This document shows, in pieces, positions 47,728-60,228 of a stretch of 64,000 nucleotides of DNA (the first letter of the stretch is position 1; each line of letters begins with the position of its first letter). A program made the position numbers and the translations under genes. The notes beneath the pieces were generated by a model. The model made no database searches. It saw only the letters and a list, made by a program, of their open reading frames with translations, and was not told where the DNA came from. Origin of the DNA: Lineus longissimus (Eukaryota > Nemertea > Pilidiophora > Heteronemertea > Lineidae); the NCBI RefSeq assembly GCF_910592395.1, contig NC_088309.1:4590501-4654500 (forward strand), given 5' to 3'.

Positions 47728-50395
47728 ATGGCAGCCTCCACTGGCAGTCAAAAATTTGCTGGAAAAAGAATCTTAGTTTACATACAAAGTATAGCCCAAA
47801 ACAAGTTGAATCAAGCGCAGTTTACAGAAGTAAGTTTACCTCTTTCAAGTTCATATGGAAAGTCAGTGAAATAGTGTGTAGTATTTTGATAGCAACCCAA
47901 AATATCTATGTCTAACTGTTGTCTACCTATTCCCGGATGCAGATATTTCCGGACAAGCTGCACAGTAAATATCAGCTTCATGATCATCTGCCATCTGCCT
48001 ACACTCAAATGACCCCTGGCTTGATGCTCTTTAAAATTATTTTTTATCAGTGGCTTTGGCTTTGGCGTGGCTTGATCTGATCAGGCCACGCGGGCCAGGG
48101 CAAGGAGGATACCGCGGTGACCGGGCCTATTTCTTGGGGGGGGGGGGGGGGGGGTTGTGATTGTCACAAGTCGGTGTTGACTGATTAGCAGTTAGCTTCT
48201 GCTTCCTAACAATCTGATAGCTGAATTTCATTTACTTACAGTCTATCTTCAACCACTTTACGTGTGAGGGGAATATCACTGATGTGTGTGCCAGACTTCA
48301 TGAAAACAGACTTGTGGTATCGGAACCAGTAAAAAAAGATGATGAATATGTCAGATTGAGGGTAACTATATTTGTCACATCACTTACTATTAAGTAAGAT
48401 TAAGAACTGAATAATTTTAAATATTATTATTAGTTGCGAGCAAATAATCTGTTAATTGAGTCCCCAGTTGAATTGAATCCGAAATACGATTCAAGTCTTC
48501 AATTGACTACAGACTAGCAATCAAGATTTGAACATTTTATGTTGTCTTTACTGTATGACCATGCATCTCACAACCTTTCGTGTACTGTATCTGTAGTTGT
48601 ACTTATTCATGACTTTATTGTCATGTTGTTCTTCAGAGACCATCCTTTTGTCCAATCCACTGTATGAGACAAGAAGAAAGAAATGAATTGCCTGATAGTG
48701 TTCTAAATCGAGGGGTTGACACTGGTGCCGCTGTTCTTCTGGAGAGCTGTGACGGTAAAATCTTATTGACTCGGAGAGCAAAGCACTTGAGGATATTTCC
48801 TGGCACTTGGGTGCCTCCAGGTATGTGTTGATTCAATGATTGATACAGTCATCTCGCCAGAATGATCAGGATTTGTCACTTACCTCCATCTATTTATTCA
48901 TCGATAGAGTGAGGGATTTGATGATGATGATAATAATGAAGAAAGAGTAAGCACGCCCTAGTTAATATCACAGATGATAAGAACTATAACGTCTAATTTT
49001 AATGAAAGTTAAGTCGTCCTTATCAGCCATGTCAGCCACTCAGAATAACATTATCATCTCTCTCAAATTTATTTTAGGTGGTCACCTTGAGTTAAATGAA
49101 TCGGTGAGTGAAATACTTTTATTTAGTTATTGTGATAGCAATGATACCTCGCTTACCAGTACATGGAGCAGCGACATTTTTTTCTGCCCAAATACAGGTA
49201 CATGTATGCACCTAATACAGCCATTGACTTTCATAACCTGAATATATTTACTACATCTAAGAGGCATTGGCTCAAATTTAGCAAAATCTGGTCAATACCA
49301 TTCTATTCAAGTGAGGACATAGCTTGGTATACATGTAGTTATTCGTCTTGACAATTATGGGTTTTGGTTTCTTTTTCAGATCAGTGAAGCTGGGCTCAGG
49401 GAATTGGAGGAAGAGACTGGTTTGAAGGTGACTAATGATATTTGTTCCATGGGAAAAGTGCCTATCATTGGACTCTGGGAGGTAATGGCATTTTATTTCT
49501 GTAGTCTTTGTTGATACTTTGTTAGTTTCTGGTTGACTTCTATGTTTGTTTATGATTAGAAGCTGTAATTTTTCTGACTCCTGCCTATAGTTTCCCTTTA
49601 ATAGTCTTTGTCTGCACATGCTGCTTGTACCTCTGTACTTTTCTGGACTGATCACCTCATATTCCATAATTTATTGAGATTTTTCTTCTTTCCAGTCATC
49701 TTACCCCTACAGACTCTCCAGAGGTCTCCCTACCCGACACCATATTGTCATCTATCTCCATGCCAAACTAATTGCCCCATTTACGGCAGAAAAGATGAAC
49801 ACATTTCTGCACCCTAGTCGTGATGAAACTGATGCAGCAGCTTGGCTGGATCGGGATGTGATCAAAGCTATTGTAGAGACTGATGAAGAGAGTGGAAAAG
49901 ATGCTTCGCAGGATATATTGTCCAAGTTACCAAATACATTCAGGTAATATGAGCCATCAAATCAACTGACTAGTTCATACTGGTCAGCACATTATTCATC
50001 TTGTATGAAGACTTGCATGTTGCTCCATCAAATGTCAATTACTGCAACATATTCAGTGTAATGTGTTCCATCTGCCAATTGTATCTCAGCTGCGAGTTAA
50101 GCAGTAGTTAAATAGTATAATGGCCCACATGTAGAAGGTCACATTCTTGTCACTGAGAAGAAGGTAAAAAGTATGAATTTCATTAATCCTAACTCAAAAC
50201 CTTACATGTACTTGCTTCTCATTGTTTTCCAGGGCAACTGTTGTAGATGAGAGTAACACTTATCAAGTGAAGGACTTGCCACTCCTTCCACTGTTGAATA
50301 AAGCACCAGACACTGGAGATGATATTGAAAGAGTCAGTACTGGTACGAAATTCGCTTTAGGAGAATGGCTCAGGATTACCAGCAGGATTTCTTGA
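47728..50395 (+). CDS. NUDT17: Nudix hydrolase 17 (7 coding exons, 314 aa)
   Basis: Exons 47728-47829, 48242-48361, 48637-48820, 49078-49103, 49380-49481, 49696-49943 and 50233-50395; total 315 codons. The central domain starts with RGVDTGAAVLLES and LLTRRAKHLRIFPGTWVPPG and contains a perfect Nudix box (GX5EX7REUXEEXGU) split as GGHLELNES in exon 4 and ISEAGLRELEEETGL in exon 5 (about residues 136-159). The flanking regions RPSFCPIH, GLPTRHHIVIYLHAK and DETDAAAWL match the NUDT17 subfamily, whose human member is 328 aa. Nudix proteins cleave nucleoside diphosphates linked to another moiety; reports for NUDT17 point to CoA-type substrates, but this is not readable here. Exon 4 is only 26 nt. 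Starts 250 bp from SMN in the opposite direction. Confidence 0.93.
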
Positions 50396-50921
50396 AGTTG
50401 GCTTGGACTTATTACAAGTCTCAAAAGTCTTGCTTAACTCTTTTGCTGCAGGTGACGTGCATAGCACTTCATTCACATGTCTCCGTGACATGGAAATGAC
50501 ATGCACTACCATAATTTCAATTCATTTGCCCTTCTGAACAGCCTCCCTAAAGCACTGTTCAGCACAGCTGTCCACTGCTATGCATGGGCTGGTGCAGCCT
50601 GAAAAGTGGCTTCTGCAACAAAAGGTTTAATGAGTTATGAGACTCCCATTGGGCTGATAACCTTATGAATATGCTGGAGAACTACTAGAACAACAAGTAT
50701 CGAATACCTCCACATGATCAATATGTGTTAAGCTGGACTTGCAATTCATTCAATATACAGTTTCATAACAATTGTGGGATAACTTTTGTGGAGTGATAAA
50801 ACTAAACATGTAAGAGCTCCTCAGCTTTAGCTGAGAACTCCAAGACCATCTGTGATAAGGTTGAAACTATACCACTTTACAAGTCTCTATGGTTACCTTT
50901 ATTTATTTTTGAAGTCATGTA

Positions 50922-50927
50922 AATAAA
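50922..50927 (+). terminator. poly(A) signal of NUDT17
   Basis: AATAAA about 530 nt after the NUDT17 stop codon. Confidence 0.5.
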
Positions 50928-51389
50928 TCATGTGCTATTTCGAACTTGGCCATCTTGTCCTTGTCTTTCACATCCACCTGCTGTAGACTCTCTCACTGTG
51001 GCGCTGATTTGAGTTTTGGCAGTCAAACACAAAGGAAATAAGTTCAGAACCAAGGAGACCTCCACGATCTGTCGAAACTGCAGGTAAAGAATGACCTACC
51101 AGACAAAAGGTCACAACCAGTTGGTCTGAAAAGACTGGCGCCATGGAACAACTCCGATATGTCACAACATGTCAGGAAAGACTAGGCTCATTTCAAAAAC
51201 TTGGGACAATGGAGTGGAAACTTTACCTCCTACAAGTACCTTTCATGCTGTTCTTTGGAGACAACTGACTGTGTGACTTGGCTACAGTTGACATTTAGTG
51301 CTTCACGAAATGTGATACATTTTCTTATATAAGCAACTGCCTGGAATGTATATTCCGAGCATTGGCTCTGATTAGGAGGATTCAATGAT

Positions 51390-53410
51390 CAACTGGTTGT
51401 GACATCTTCTGCCCTATTCAGTCTGATTGTGACTGTCTCATCATCTCTCTCACTGTGTTGGCAAGGCTGTTGGGCTGCCGGGTTAGATTGGGTTTAGTTG
51501 CCACTGTATCCTCTCTCACCGTATGGGTAAACAGTGGAGTAGCTAAGTCCCATTCGGATGAAGATGTGGCCTTAACTCTCACTGTGTTTGCAAGACTGTG
51601 GGCCTTCCTGTCTAATTGTGTTCATTTCAACTCTCACTGTGTTGGTAAGACATACCCAGTGGGTAATCTCTCTCACCAAAGTCCTTGTGGTGAGCCCCAG
51701 GCCTAATCTTATCTGAATGTGCCTGTCTCAACTCTCTCACGATGTTGGAAAGACGGTGGCGCTGCTATGTGCGATTCTCATTGGTTGTGCCTGTCCCAAG
51801 TGGCTCACTGCGTTGGCTAGACGGTGGTGGTGCTGCCATATGCGATTCGGTCCGGTTATGACTTTCTGAACTCTCTCCATGTTGGCAGGACAATGGAGCT
51901 CTCTGGTCTCATTTGTTCTGGTTGTGGCTATCCCCGGCTCTTTCACCGTGTTGGCAAGATGGTGGGGCACCCAGGCCAAATTATGTCTGGTTGTGCCTGT
52001 CCCAAAACGGCGGGCCTGCCATGTCCGATTTGGTTCGGTGGTGACTGTCTCTCTCTCTCACCATGTTGAAATAGTGGCGCTGCCATCTGCGATTTGGTCT
52101 GGTTGTGACTGTCGATCTCAGTTCCCTCACCGTGTGCTGGCAGAGCAGCCCATCCAATTTATAGGCCAGTTGTGGCTGTTTCATTTGCACCAGCAAATCG
52201 CCATCGCGGGGAGGTATGACTGCCACGAGCATATCACATTCGGCCTGCCTTCCTTACTCCAAAGTGACTTGCTCGTGGCTGTCCCTATCACCCTGTTGTC
52301 AAGTCGACCTGCACGGCGGTGGCATGTCCGATTCGGTGTGAAGGCTATCTAATCTCTCTCATTGTATCGAGATGGTGTGGTTTATCGGTCTAGTTGCGGC
52401 TCTGTCACATCTCACAATGTATGGGTTAGACAGTGGACCAGCCAGGTCCGATTTTGCCTGGTTGTCTCTCTCACTTTTTGCACCGTTTTGGTGCAGTCAG
52501 CCCCATTCCGTCTGGCTGTGACTGTCGCAGCTTGCTCACGCTGTTGGCAGGGTGATGGAGCTGCAAGGTCCCCTTGGGTCTTGATAAGACTGTCTCATCT
52601 CTTTCATCGCGCTGGCAAGATGGTTAAACTGCTAGGTTCGATATGGTCTCGTTGCGACTGTCTCAACTCTCCGTGTGGGTAAGATGGTGGAGCATGAGCC
52701 AGGCCCGATTCGATCTGTGGTTGTGATTGTCTCAGCTCTCTCACCGTGTCGCGGTCTGTGTTTGAGGCTGTCTCAACTCTTGCACCATGTAGGGATTCAA
52801 GACATTAAAGCTGCCAGGTCCAATTGGTCTGTGGTTGTGACGGACTCAACTCTCTCACCACGCTAGCAAGATGGTGGACTGCCAGGTCTTGTTAATTGCA
52901 ACTTCCTCAACTCACTGTATGGGTAAGACGATTGAGCAGCCAGGTCCGAGTTAGTCTATTTTCTCAGCACTCTCACCATGTTGGCAGGGCAGCCATGCGC
53001 ATCTTATCCGGTCTGTCTCAACTTTTGCACCGTTTTCAAGACGTTTATGCTGATCTCACAAGTCCAATTAATCAGTCAGTGGCTCAACTCTCTCGAGCTT
53101 ACCCAGTTGCATGCAAGACGGTGGAACTGCCAGGTGCATTTCAGTCCGATTGTTTCTGTCTCAACGTTCTAACGGTGAATGGCAGCCAGGCCCAATTCGG
53201 TCTGGTTACTGTCTCAACTCTCACACTGTTGGCAGAACGACGGAGCTGCATGCCATGTCCCCTCAGGCTGGTTGTGATTGTCTCATCTCTCTCCCTCGCA
53301 CACAGTTCAGTGTTGGGAATTAAGACAGCGGGGCTGCCAGGGTGGATTCGGTCTAGCTGCGACAGTTCACTCAAACTTTCTCACCGCCAAAGCGAGTCTA
53401 GAGCAGGAAC
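51390..53410. repeat. Degenerate minisatellite, about 75-85 bp period
   Basis: Variants of CTGTCTCAACTCTCTCACCG, TGTTGGCAAGATGGTGGAGC, TGCCAGGTCCGATTCGGTCT and GGTTGTGACTG recur in that order some 25 times. Units vary in length and carry many substitutions. The longish open frames here (for example 52896-53504) follow the repeat and are not supported as genes. Confidence 0.85.
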
Positions 53411-53499
53411 GACTTCTAGGTATTTCAGTTGGTCGAATTGTTTCATGACGTCTTATAAGACAAACCCACTGAGAACAATACCTCAGACACGTTTTTTTT

Positions 53500-54522
53500 T
53501 CTAACGGCACTATGCAGGCTCCATCTCAAAGTTCCTTACAAGTATTATGAGGACGACTATAACCGTGTGATGACGTCATGTTCGGGTATCTGTGACAGGT
53601 GTTAGAAAAAGAGAAAGAAAAAAGGAAGTGAATTTCTTGAGATGCTCTTTTATTACTCTTTCAAAGTAGCTTCCACTGTAATATATACACTGACGTTTAC
53701 AACGTCATTCAGTCTTTGTGATTCAAAAAATGACATTGCTTGAATACAATTTTTTCATGAAGATCACCACAAATCCATTCTCTACAATTTTTTGGCAAAA
53801 TGAAAGTTATGCAGTCAACACATAATTGACATAACTTTGAAAAAGTCGATGTCACACATGTAGTTGGCTTTGATGAATAAATACTGTTACACAGTTTGTT
53901 TGTTTATATGGCACATGGAGAATATGTACAATTATACGCATATATACAATATACAACTTTAAATATGAACAATGTTTCACCCTATTTGATTCAGAGGTGC
54001 CTTTAAAACAATGAACAAGCTAGGTTATGAGATACCAATAGTCAGTTAATAACTCCAAATGAGTGCAAACACAGTCCAAAAGAGTTTATCATGGGTGAAT
54101 CAATCCTGTTACATCTGTCAGTTTGTCTAGAAGGAATTTTAAAACAATAATGAGCTGGCGGTCCATGGTTGTGAAATCAAGACAACTTGGTAAAAGGCAG
54201 TAACTGGGACGTAATTTGAGACATACCCTAGCTCTAGAACGTAGGACCAACAGCCATTAAATTCAAACCTAGCGGTCTTTGGTTGCGACACCAAGGACCG
54301 CTGTGCCCAAAACAAGGCTTAAATACAAACAACGGTACACTATCTGATTTTGGTACCTTCAGGACTACCAACAGGTCAAGTAACCACAAATGAGCACGAT
54401 TATGTGGTATACAAAGTGGACAAATGTCAAGTTCATTATGCACTATCCAGCACCAAAGCCTTGGTTCAGTTCTTTCAATTCAAGCCACAGCGGTTGTCAA
54501 TACATGTACATGTACATGTTTA
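53500..54522. other. 3' flank/UTR of the unknown nuclear-protein gene
   Basis: No coding structure. A minus-strand AATAAA at 53649-53654 could end the transcript of the gene at 54523-57167. An imperfect duplication of a ~120-bp unit (TTGAGACATACCC / ACCAACAG...AAACAAGGCTTAAATAC-type words) is visible around 54000-54330. Confidence 0.35.
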
Positions 54523-57167
54523 CTAGCGGCGCTTGGTCCTTGTGTCAACTTTGCGTTTCTTCGGCATGCTTGGCAGCTCAATGACATTTAGCTCCATATT
54601 TGCAGACACCAGGTCTGCATCACCAACATATCCGCCTGTTGGCCTCATCAGCATGACATCATTGAAAACACCTAGTTCCTCAAGAACCTGAAATAAGAGA
54701 GCAGACATTAATATCTTGGTCTTGATTGATAACAGTAATTGTCAAAAAAATCTTGGGTCTTATGAGGACTTTATTGGACTCATTATTTTAATCTTTGACC
54801 AAGTGGATAGGGAGATCAGTGGATTAGTGGTTGGAGCAAGTTTGAATCCCGGAAGGATCTCTGCTGTTTCATCTTTGTGTTCTCTGGCAAGAAACTCAAC
54901 CCTAAATTGCTGTATCCTTCGTACGGATGTACAACTGAGGTTCGTTTTATCTGGTGTCCATGACAGTGCAAGCAAAAGACCCCACCAAGTGAAAAACACG
55001 AGAAGCCTGTGATGAAGTCTGCCTTTGGCTGAAGATGGAGTCACTAGGCAAATAAATTCAATTGAATGATGCCCATGAAAAATGAACATCCTACCCTGGA
55101 GGAAAATCACTCCCTGGAGAATAACACCTTCAGGTGCAGAGCAAATGTTGAAAAAAATATGACCAAGTGGATTCCTAATTTGAGCTTGTAGTATGCTTAC
55201 CCCATGAAGTTTTGCAATTTTTTTCAAATCGTGCCCAGTTGTTTCTGGGGAGCAAGAGATGGCAACAGCTCTCCCTTTGCAGCGAAATGTGACCTGCCTA
55301 TTGAATGGGCTCGCTGAAACAGACGGGAAACATTCTGTTACTGGAACCAATGTCACTCATCTTGTAATGTCTTTAAAGGTTTCGAACGTTCACGTTTAGG
55401 TTCTGTTCAGAGTCAGAATAGCACCTTAAAGTTCAGTATTTCACAGGAAAAATCATCCTTTTTGTACCTTTATCTTTACTGTCTTGGTTACTATAAAAGT
55501 ATTTTACTAGGGATAAAGCTCCCTTTTAAAATCAGTGATTTCCTTACTGCAAGTTAGGTTAACTTCAGTGCAACGAGGGTGTGTGTGAAAATTTTGGCAC
55601 CACAGTACACTTACTGCACATTTTTACCATTTGACGGGAGGCCTAAAGGGAGGGGGGAGGCTCGAGGGGAGGGGGAGGGTCTAGAAGTCCAGACTTTGTG
55701 CATACTATACAAAATGGAACATACCTTCTATAAGAGCAGCCACAGCTTCCTCTGCCTCCTCTGTATCTTCCTCGTAAGGATCGAATTCACCGACGACCGA
55801 AGGAATGCGACACTCGGCCTCATCTTTATGTGGTCTCTTTTTCCCAGCAACCCGCGTAGGAATGGCATCAGAAGCTTTTGGATCAGTCATTTCATAATCA
55901 AAACCTTCATCGCAGTGCTGGTTTGTTTCAACAAAATTTTCGACTCCCTCGTATTGGTTCATCTCCATTTCTTGATCAAGCATACTGGGACAGACCTGCA
56001 CATTGAAGCATTGAAAAATGAAAATCACCTATATTACTCGGATGTTAACTAATTGGCACTGTTGTCATAAAATCTGGCCATCACATCCGTTAGATTCAGT
56101 TCAAAAGAAACAATTCTGGGCCTATTATGTTTTGTAAAGTGTGAGTTGTAACACACCACATAAAGCCAAGTACTACGCATACAGCTGCAGTAGTTTTCAA
56201 ATTACTCTTATTGCAGACTACCTTTTCAAGAGTCTCAACTATCTCTCCAAAGACGGCAATGTTTCCTGTGTTCAACTCAAATGCATCCTCTTGGCATACT
56301 TGCTGCAGGCCCAACGGATGATCCTTCAGGTTCTTGCACGGTCTGTTAATGTAGTTATCACCATTACCATAATATTGGTTACCAGCTGAAAAAGATCAGT
56401 TGCACATTGTTTTATAAAAGCATCATGAAAGAACCTGCTACAACATGGCGGCTCACAAAAGACACAGTCACAATGGATCATCTCAGAAAATGCAGATGCA
56501 ATGTAACAATGAAAAATGTTGGTCAAAGCAGAACTGCCGCATTTCAAACAGTCCATCTGGTGATAATTCTGACTTACAAGAAAGCGGCTGACCTCCGCCA
56601 TGATCTTCTATCTCAAAGCTCCAGAATGGATCCAGTTGGCTCATCATCTGGTCGAGTGGTAATGGACTTGTCATCACTTCCACCTCATATCCTACTGAAG
56701 ACATTGGTACGTCTTGGTTGAAATCAGACTTTCCGTATGATGGGTCCCCAGACTCTTCAAACAACTCCTCCTCAATGATTTGGGAACCTTGGACCTTGAC
56801 GTCGTTACACAAAACCTCAATACTGGAACTGGAAGGGACCACCATTCCCGGAATAACGTCAGCAGTGCATGTGTTGACGTCATCGAGATCCTCTACTTCT
56901 CGGCTGGGAACAACTTTTTTCATAGGACATGATGATGTCATTGACATTGATGATATTGATGGGGCTGCTGCTTGTCTTGAACTCATGTCAACAGGTACTC
57001 CTGGTCGGTGAGGTTTTTTATCTGATTTCGGCATCTGAAATAGACAACAATATTTGTTTGATGATCAATCAATGGGTTATGGACTTCGTAGAAGTTTGCA
57101 TGGACTACATGATTGTATTGTATGACTGTGTACATTGATGCATGTCATTTATGATCACCGCCGCCAT
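54523..57167 (-). CDS. Unrecognised acidic, probably nuclear protein (5-6 coding exons, about 390 aa)
   Basis: Exons in transcript order: 57034-56578, 56385-56222, 55995-55725, 55313-55201, 54687-54523; all GT-AG, 390 codons from the ATG at 57034. An acceptor (tatttcag) abuts that ATG, and 57167-57159 (ATGGCGGCG/GTGATC) would be an in-frame first exon adding MAA. The middle is acidic and Ser/Asp/Glu-rich (FDPYEEDTEEAEEAV), probably disordered. The C-terminal about 90 residues look folded: QVTFRCKGRAVAISC, HDLKKIAKLHG, VLEELGVFNDVMLM, ANMELNVIELP, which could be a ubiquitin-like or other small alpha-beta domain. The last 15 residues hold PKKRKV and TRTKRR, a classical basic nuclear-localisation type. 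I do not recognise the family. AAGATGGCGGC at the upstream ATG resembles a YY1 site common at housekeeping-gene starts. Confidence 0.8.
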
Positions 57168-57172
57168 CTTGC
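57157..57172 (-). promoter_or_regulatory. YY1-like motif at candidate first exon
   Basis: Minus-strand AAGATGGCGGC at 57170-57160 overlaps a possible start codon of the nuclear-protein gene. This matches the YY1 consensus often found just downstream of transcription starts. Confidence 0.4.
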
Positions 57173-57174
57173 TC

Positions 57175-59030
57175 GTAACTTCCTTGTTTATTTTACCTTC
57201 GTAATCAAGTAATCCACATCAAATCTCCCAGTAAAATACAATGAACTATCATTATCATAAGAAAGATTCTACATTGTTTTGTTAGCTACCTTAATATACT
57301 TTTAATTATTGACGTATGGAATCTAAATTATGGGAAAACGATGATTTGCAGGCAATCTCAGTCTTCCATGTCTTCTACGCAGCGAAAAGAAAGCGATTTG
57401 TTACATCCTTAATCGACAGATGTCAGATATTTTCAAGTACTACCTACTGATAATAGGTGACGCTACTCTTATAAGTCTCTCTTACGCGGGAAATACGAAT
57501 GCGTATGTGTGGACACAGGCAACTGAATCAAGGGTCAGTAAGGATTGTAAAATATCATTGAAGGGTATGGCAGAAGAGGAGAAGGAATCCTTTTTTACTT
57601 TTTTCTTTCAAACACCCACACAGGGTCTCCTAATTATCATGATCATTATACATTATCAAATAATAACATGTCGCCTTCTTTTCGGCGAAACCGAGACTGA
57701 ATTATTCACATTGTGTTCAACTGCGTTCATTTCGCAGTCAATTCATTAGTTACCAATGTATGCCTAAGAGGGGGCAGAATGGTACTGTTTAGACAAGAAG
57801 CCTCTCCAACAGCCTCAAAGAATATTGGATAGAACGTCACTGTATTGGGTCCCAGGAATAAATATTGCCATAAAGACATATGATATTGTTTTGGGACTTA
57901 TGTAAGTTTAGTTCTCTCCGCCAAACCCAAGACTGAAGGATTAAAATCTTGTGTTTATAGGCTAACAAATGCAAACACTTCCAGATGGACCCCCTACAAG
58001 AGACGAGTGGCTCTTCTTCTCTCCGACTTTGACACCCTATACGAACATATCAATAGATCAGCCAGCGGTCCTTGGTGTCGCCGCGTGGGTTACGTCCAGT
58101 GAAATTGTTTGCAAAGGTCAGGGAACCACGATCTGACATCCATAACCAGCGTATCCCCTTTTCATGCCAGTTATAGTCGGGTGCTACACCACAGTCGGGA
58201 TAGTGGCCGCCAAATGAATGGTTGTTGAATTCAAAACTGTTAACTTTTCACGTCAACTTACATATTATAATGTAATTAGACAAACCTTCATGAATTCAAT
58301 GGAGATTTCCACATCACAGGATAGAACCGAAGTGATGGAATCACGCAGATGTAACATGATCACTTCCATCCTTACCATCATGACTTGGACGTGCGGCTTT
58401 AGTTTCTTTGAAAAAATGGTATTGATTAGGGATAGCAATTAAAATTGCCGTTGAACATGTACATGAAGTACAGTGATGTACATAATTCACACATGTCTGA
58501 ATTGAAATTTTAAACTGCGTATGACTATTTCTACAATAAAAACCCTTTGAAAACAATCCATACTTTTATCAGGAATAGATACTGTGCCTTACCTTCTGCT
58601 GCAGCCGTTTTGATTTGTTTTAGAAAATTTGAAGGCCTTTTTACGTTTGAAATCGGAGAAAGTGTTCCCTCGATGCTCTCCGCAGCTCACACACCAACCG
58701 ACTGGCGTTCAAATCAACCGCGACCGATCATGACCAAAGACAATACTTTTGACGTCACAGCATCTGGGCACTTATACCCCTCACTTACACCCTGCTCACG
58801 AGAGTCTTTTGTTCTGTCAATGGATCAATATGAGAGGCATTGTCAAAAATATGACAGGCATTGTTAAAATGTGGGCTTGACTTTAGCATATACATACTTA
58901 TACATATACGTTTGCCGAGCTGTGGAAATGCATAAGGCAGGTTCCGTAAGCCAATGGACGATGTAAATGGGGTGATTGCAGTAATCAGAGGATTAGTGGA
59001 TTCCTACTATAGGCTATATATATATATACT
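57175..59030. other. Intergenic stretch, no gene recognised
   Basis: Short frames only. A segment at about 58596-58690 reads open on the minus strand and ends in a donor (GAAG/GTAAGG at 58596-58591), so a 5' exon of the minus-strand gene is possible, but no start codon or homology supports it. A (TA)n tract is at about 59011-59026. Confidence 0.35.
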
Positions 59031-59039
59031 AATATAGTG

Positions 59040-59430
59040 AAAAACCATGTGAACTCAAGTGAATGTGGTCATAGATCTGTGAGATAAGGGTTCAAACAAT
59101 AGTTTAACAATTCAATGTTAACTCATAGGAAAGATAGGGATTCACACTGGTGATGAACCATTCAAGGTGAGATCAAGTGATTGTAATCATCTCAGAGATA
59201 AAGATTCATACTGGAGATAAACCATTCAATGTCAAATCACATGAATGTGGTCATATGAGGGATGAATTCATATAGGTATAGTTCACATTGTGGTTTTGGC
59301 CTAACTCCAGCAAGAATATATTATTCCTCTGATGCAATTGAAATCATCTGAGTTAACATTGAATGGTCACCAGAATATATGAATTCTTAGCTCTCAGATG
59401 ACCACGTTCACTCGAGTTCACATTGAATAT
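59040..59430. pseudogene. Decayed C2H2 zinc-finger array relic, inverted copies
   Basis: Plus-strand fragments IHTGDEPFKV (about 59139-59170) and IHTGDKPFNVKSHECGH (about 59207-59255) are the linker-plus-finger-start of C2H2 proteins, but the first Cys of the C-X2-C pair is replaced and stops intervene. At about 59345-59425 the minus strand carries the same kind of unit (FNVNSSERGHLRAKNS), giving a head-to-head relic. No intact finger remains. Confidence 0.6.
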
Positions 59431-59499
59431 GAATCTAGGCCACAACCAAGAAGCCCAGCTCGGCAAGACCAAGTTCGGGCGCCATCTACAGCCCTCCTC

Positions 59500-60228
59500 T
59501 TAAGTAATCCCTTCCCCCTTACAATGTTTTTGTTGACCTGGAGTCGTGGTCAATAGTCAAGAGTGTTCAACCAACCCGTCATAATGGCATAATAATAGCA
59601 CACCCTGGAATTCCATTTTGGTGGGAATGTATGGCTAAAGGGCACCCTGTCCATGCATGTATGATCACTATACTATAAAGTGTATATTGTGATCTTTGAT
59701 TTTAGTTGTTTTGGGCGAAGAGATGACCCATAGGCATAGCACGATCGGAAGTTGACAGTCTGAGGTTAGTTATTAAAGTTGGAGAGGAAGGGAGGGACAA
59801 CACCGTGGAGTAAAAGGTAGGTTTCTGCATGAAACTAACATAGTCTCTGCCAGCTCTCTCGTGAGAGGCGCAGGGGGGGGGGGGGCCGGGATAGCGACTG
59901 CACAAAACGGACTGGATTTAAAAAAACAACACTTTAACAATTTGGGAGGAGAATTTGTCTGTCGGGATTCGGGATGGGGTCTTTTTGTGAACTATGGAAC
60001 GTTGTGACAGCTACACCCCGGACGCAGTGGGCCGGCCTCGTGATGCAATAATGGACTGCCCCAGGATGTCTTCGTGACAGCATGAAGCTAACATAAAACC
60101 CGCCTTTTTACTACCACTTTCCGCGTCATCTGCGGTGAGCTTTTTGTGACCTACTCCAGAAATATGCATAATTCGGTTTTGTCCACGTTAACTTGGATGT
60201 CCTTTTTCATCAAGGTTCCTCCTAAAAA
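59500..60228 (+). promoter_or_regulatory. Upstream region of the GXYLT-like gene
   Basis: Contains a poly-G run at about 59872-59884 and no other gene. The first exon, including 5' UTR, probably lies in its right part; no TATA box or precise start seen. Confidence 0.3.

Noticed and set aside
52896-53504. 202-residue open frame on plus strand
   Set aside because: It lies entirely in the ~80-bp minisatellite and its composition follows the repeat; no domain, no splice structure.
54760-55356. 198-residue minus-strand open frame
   Set aside because: Only 55201-55313 is exon with good borders; the remainder is intron that happens to be open.
55579-56052. 157-residue plus-strand frame
   Set aside because: Antisense to the acidic exon 55725-55995 of the minus-strand nuclear-protein gene.
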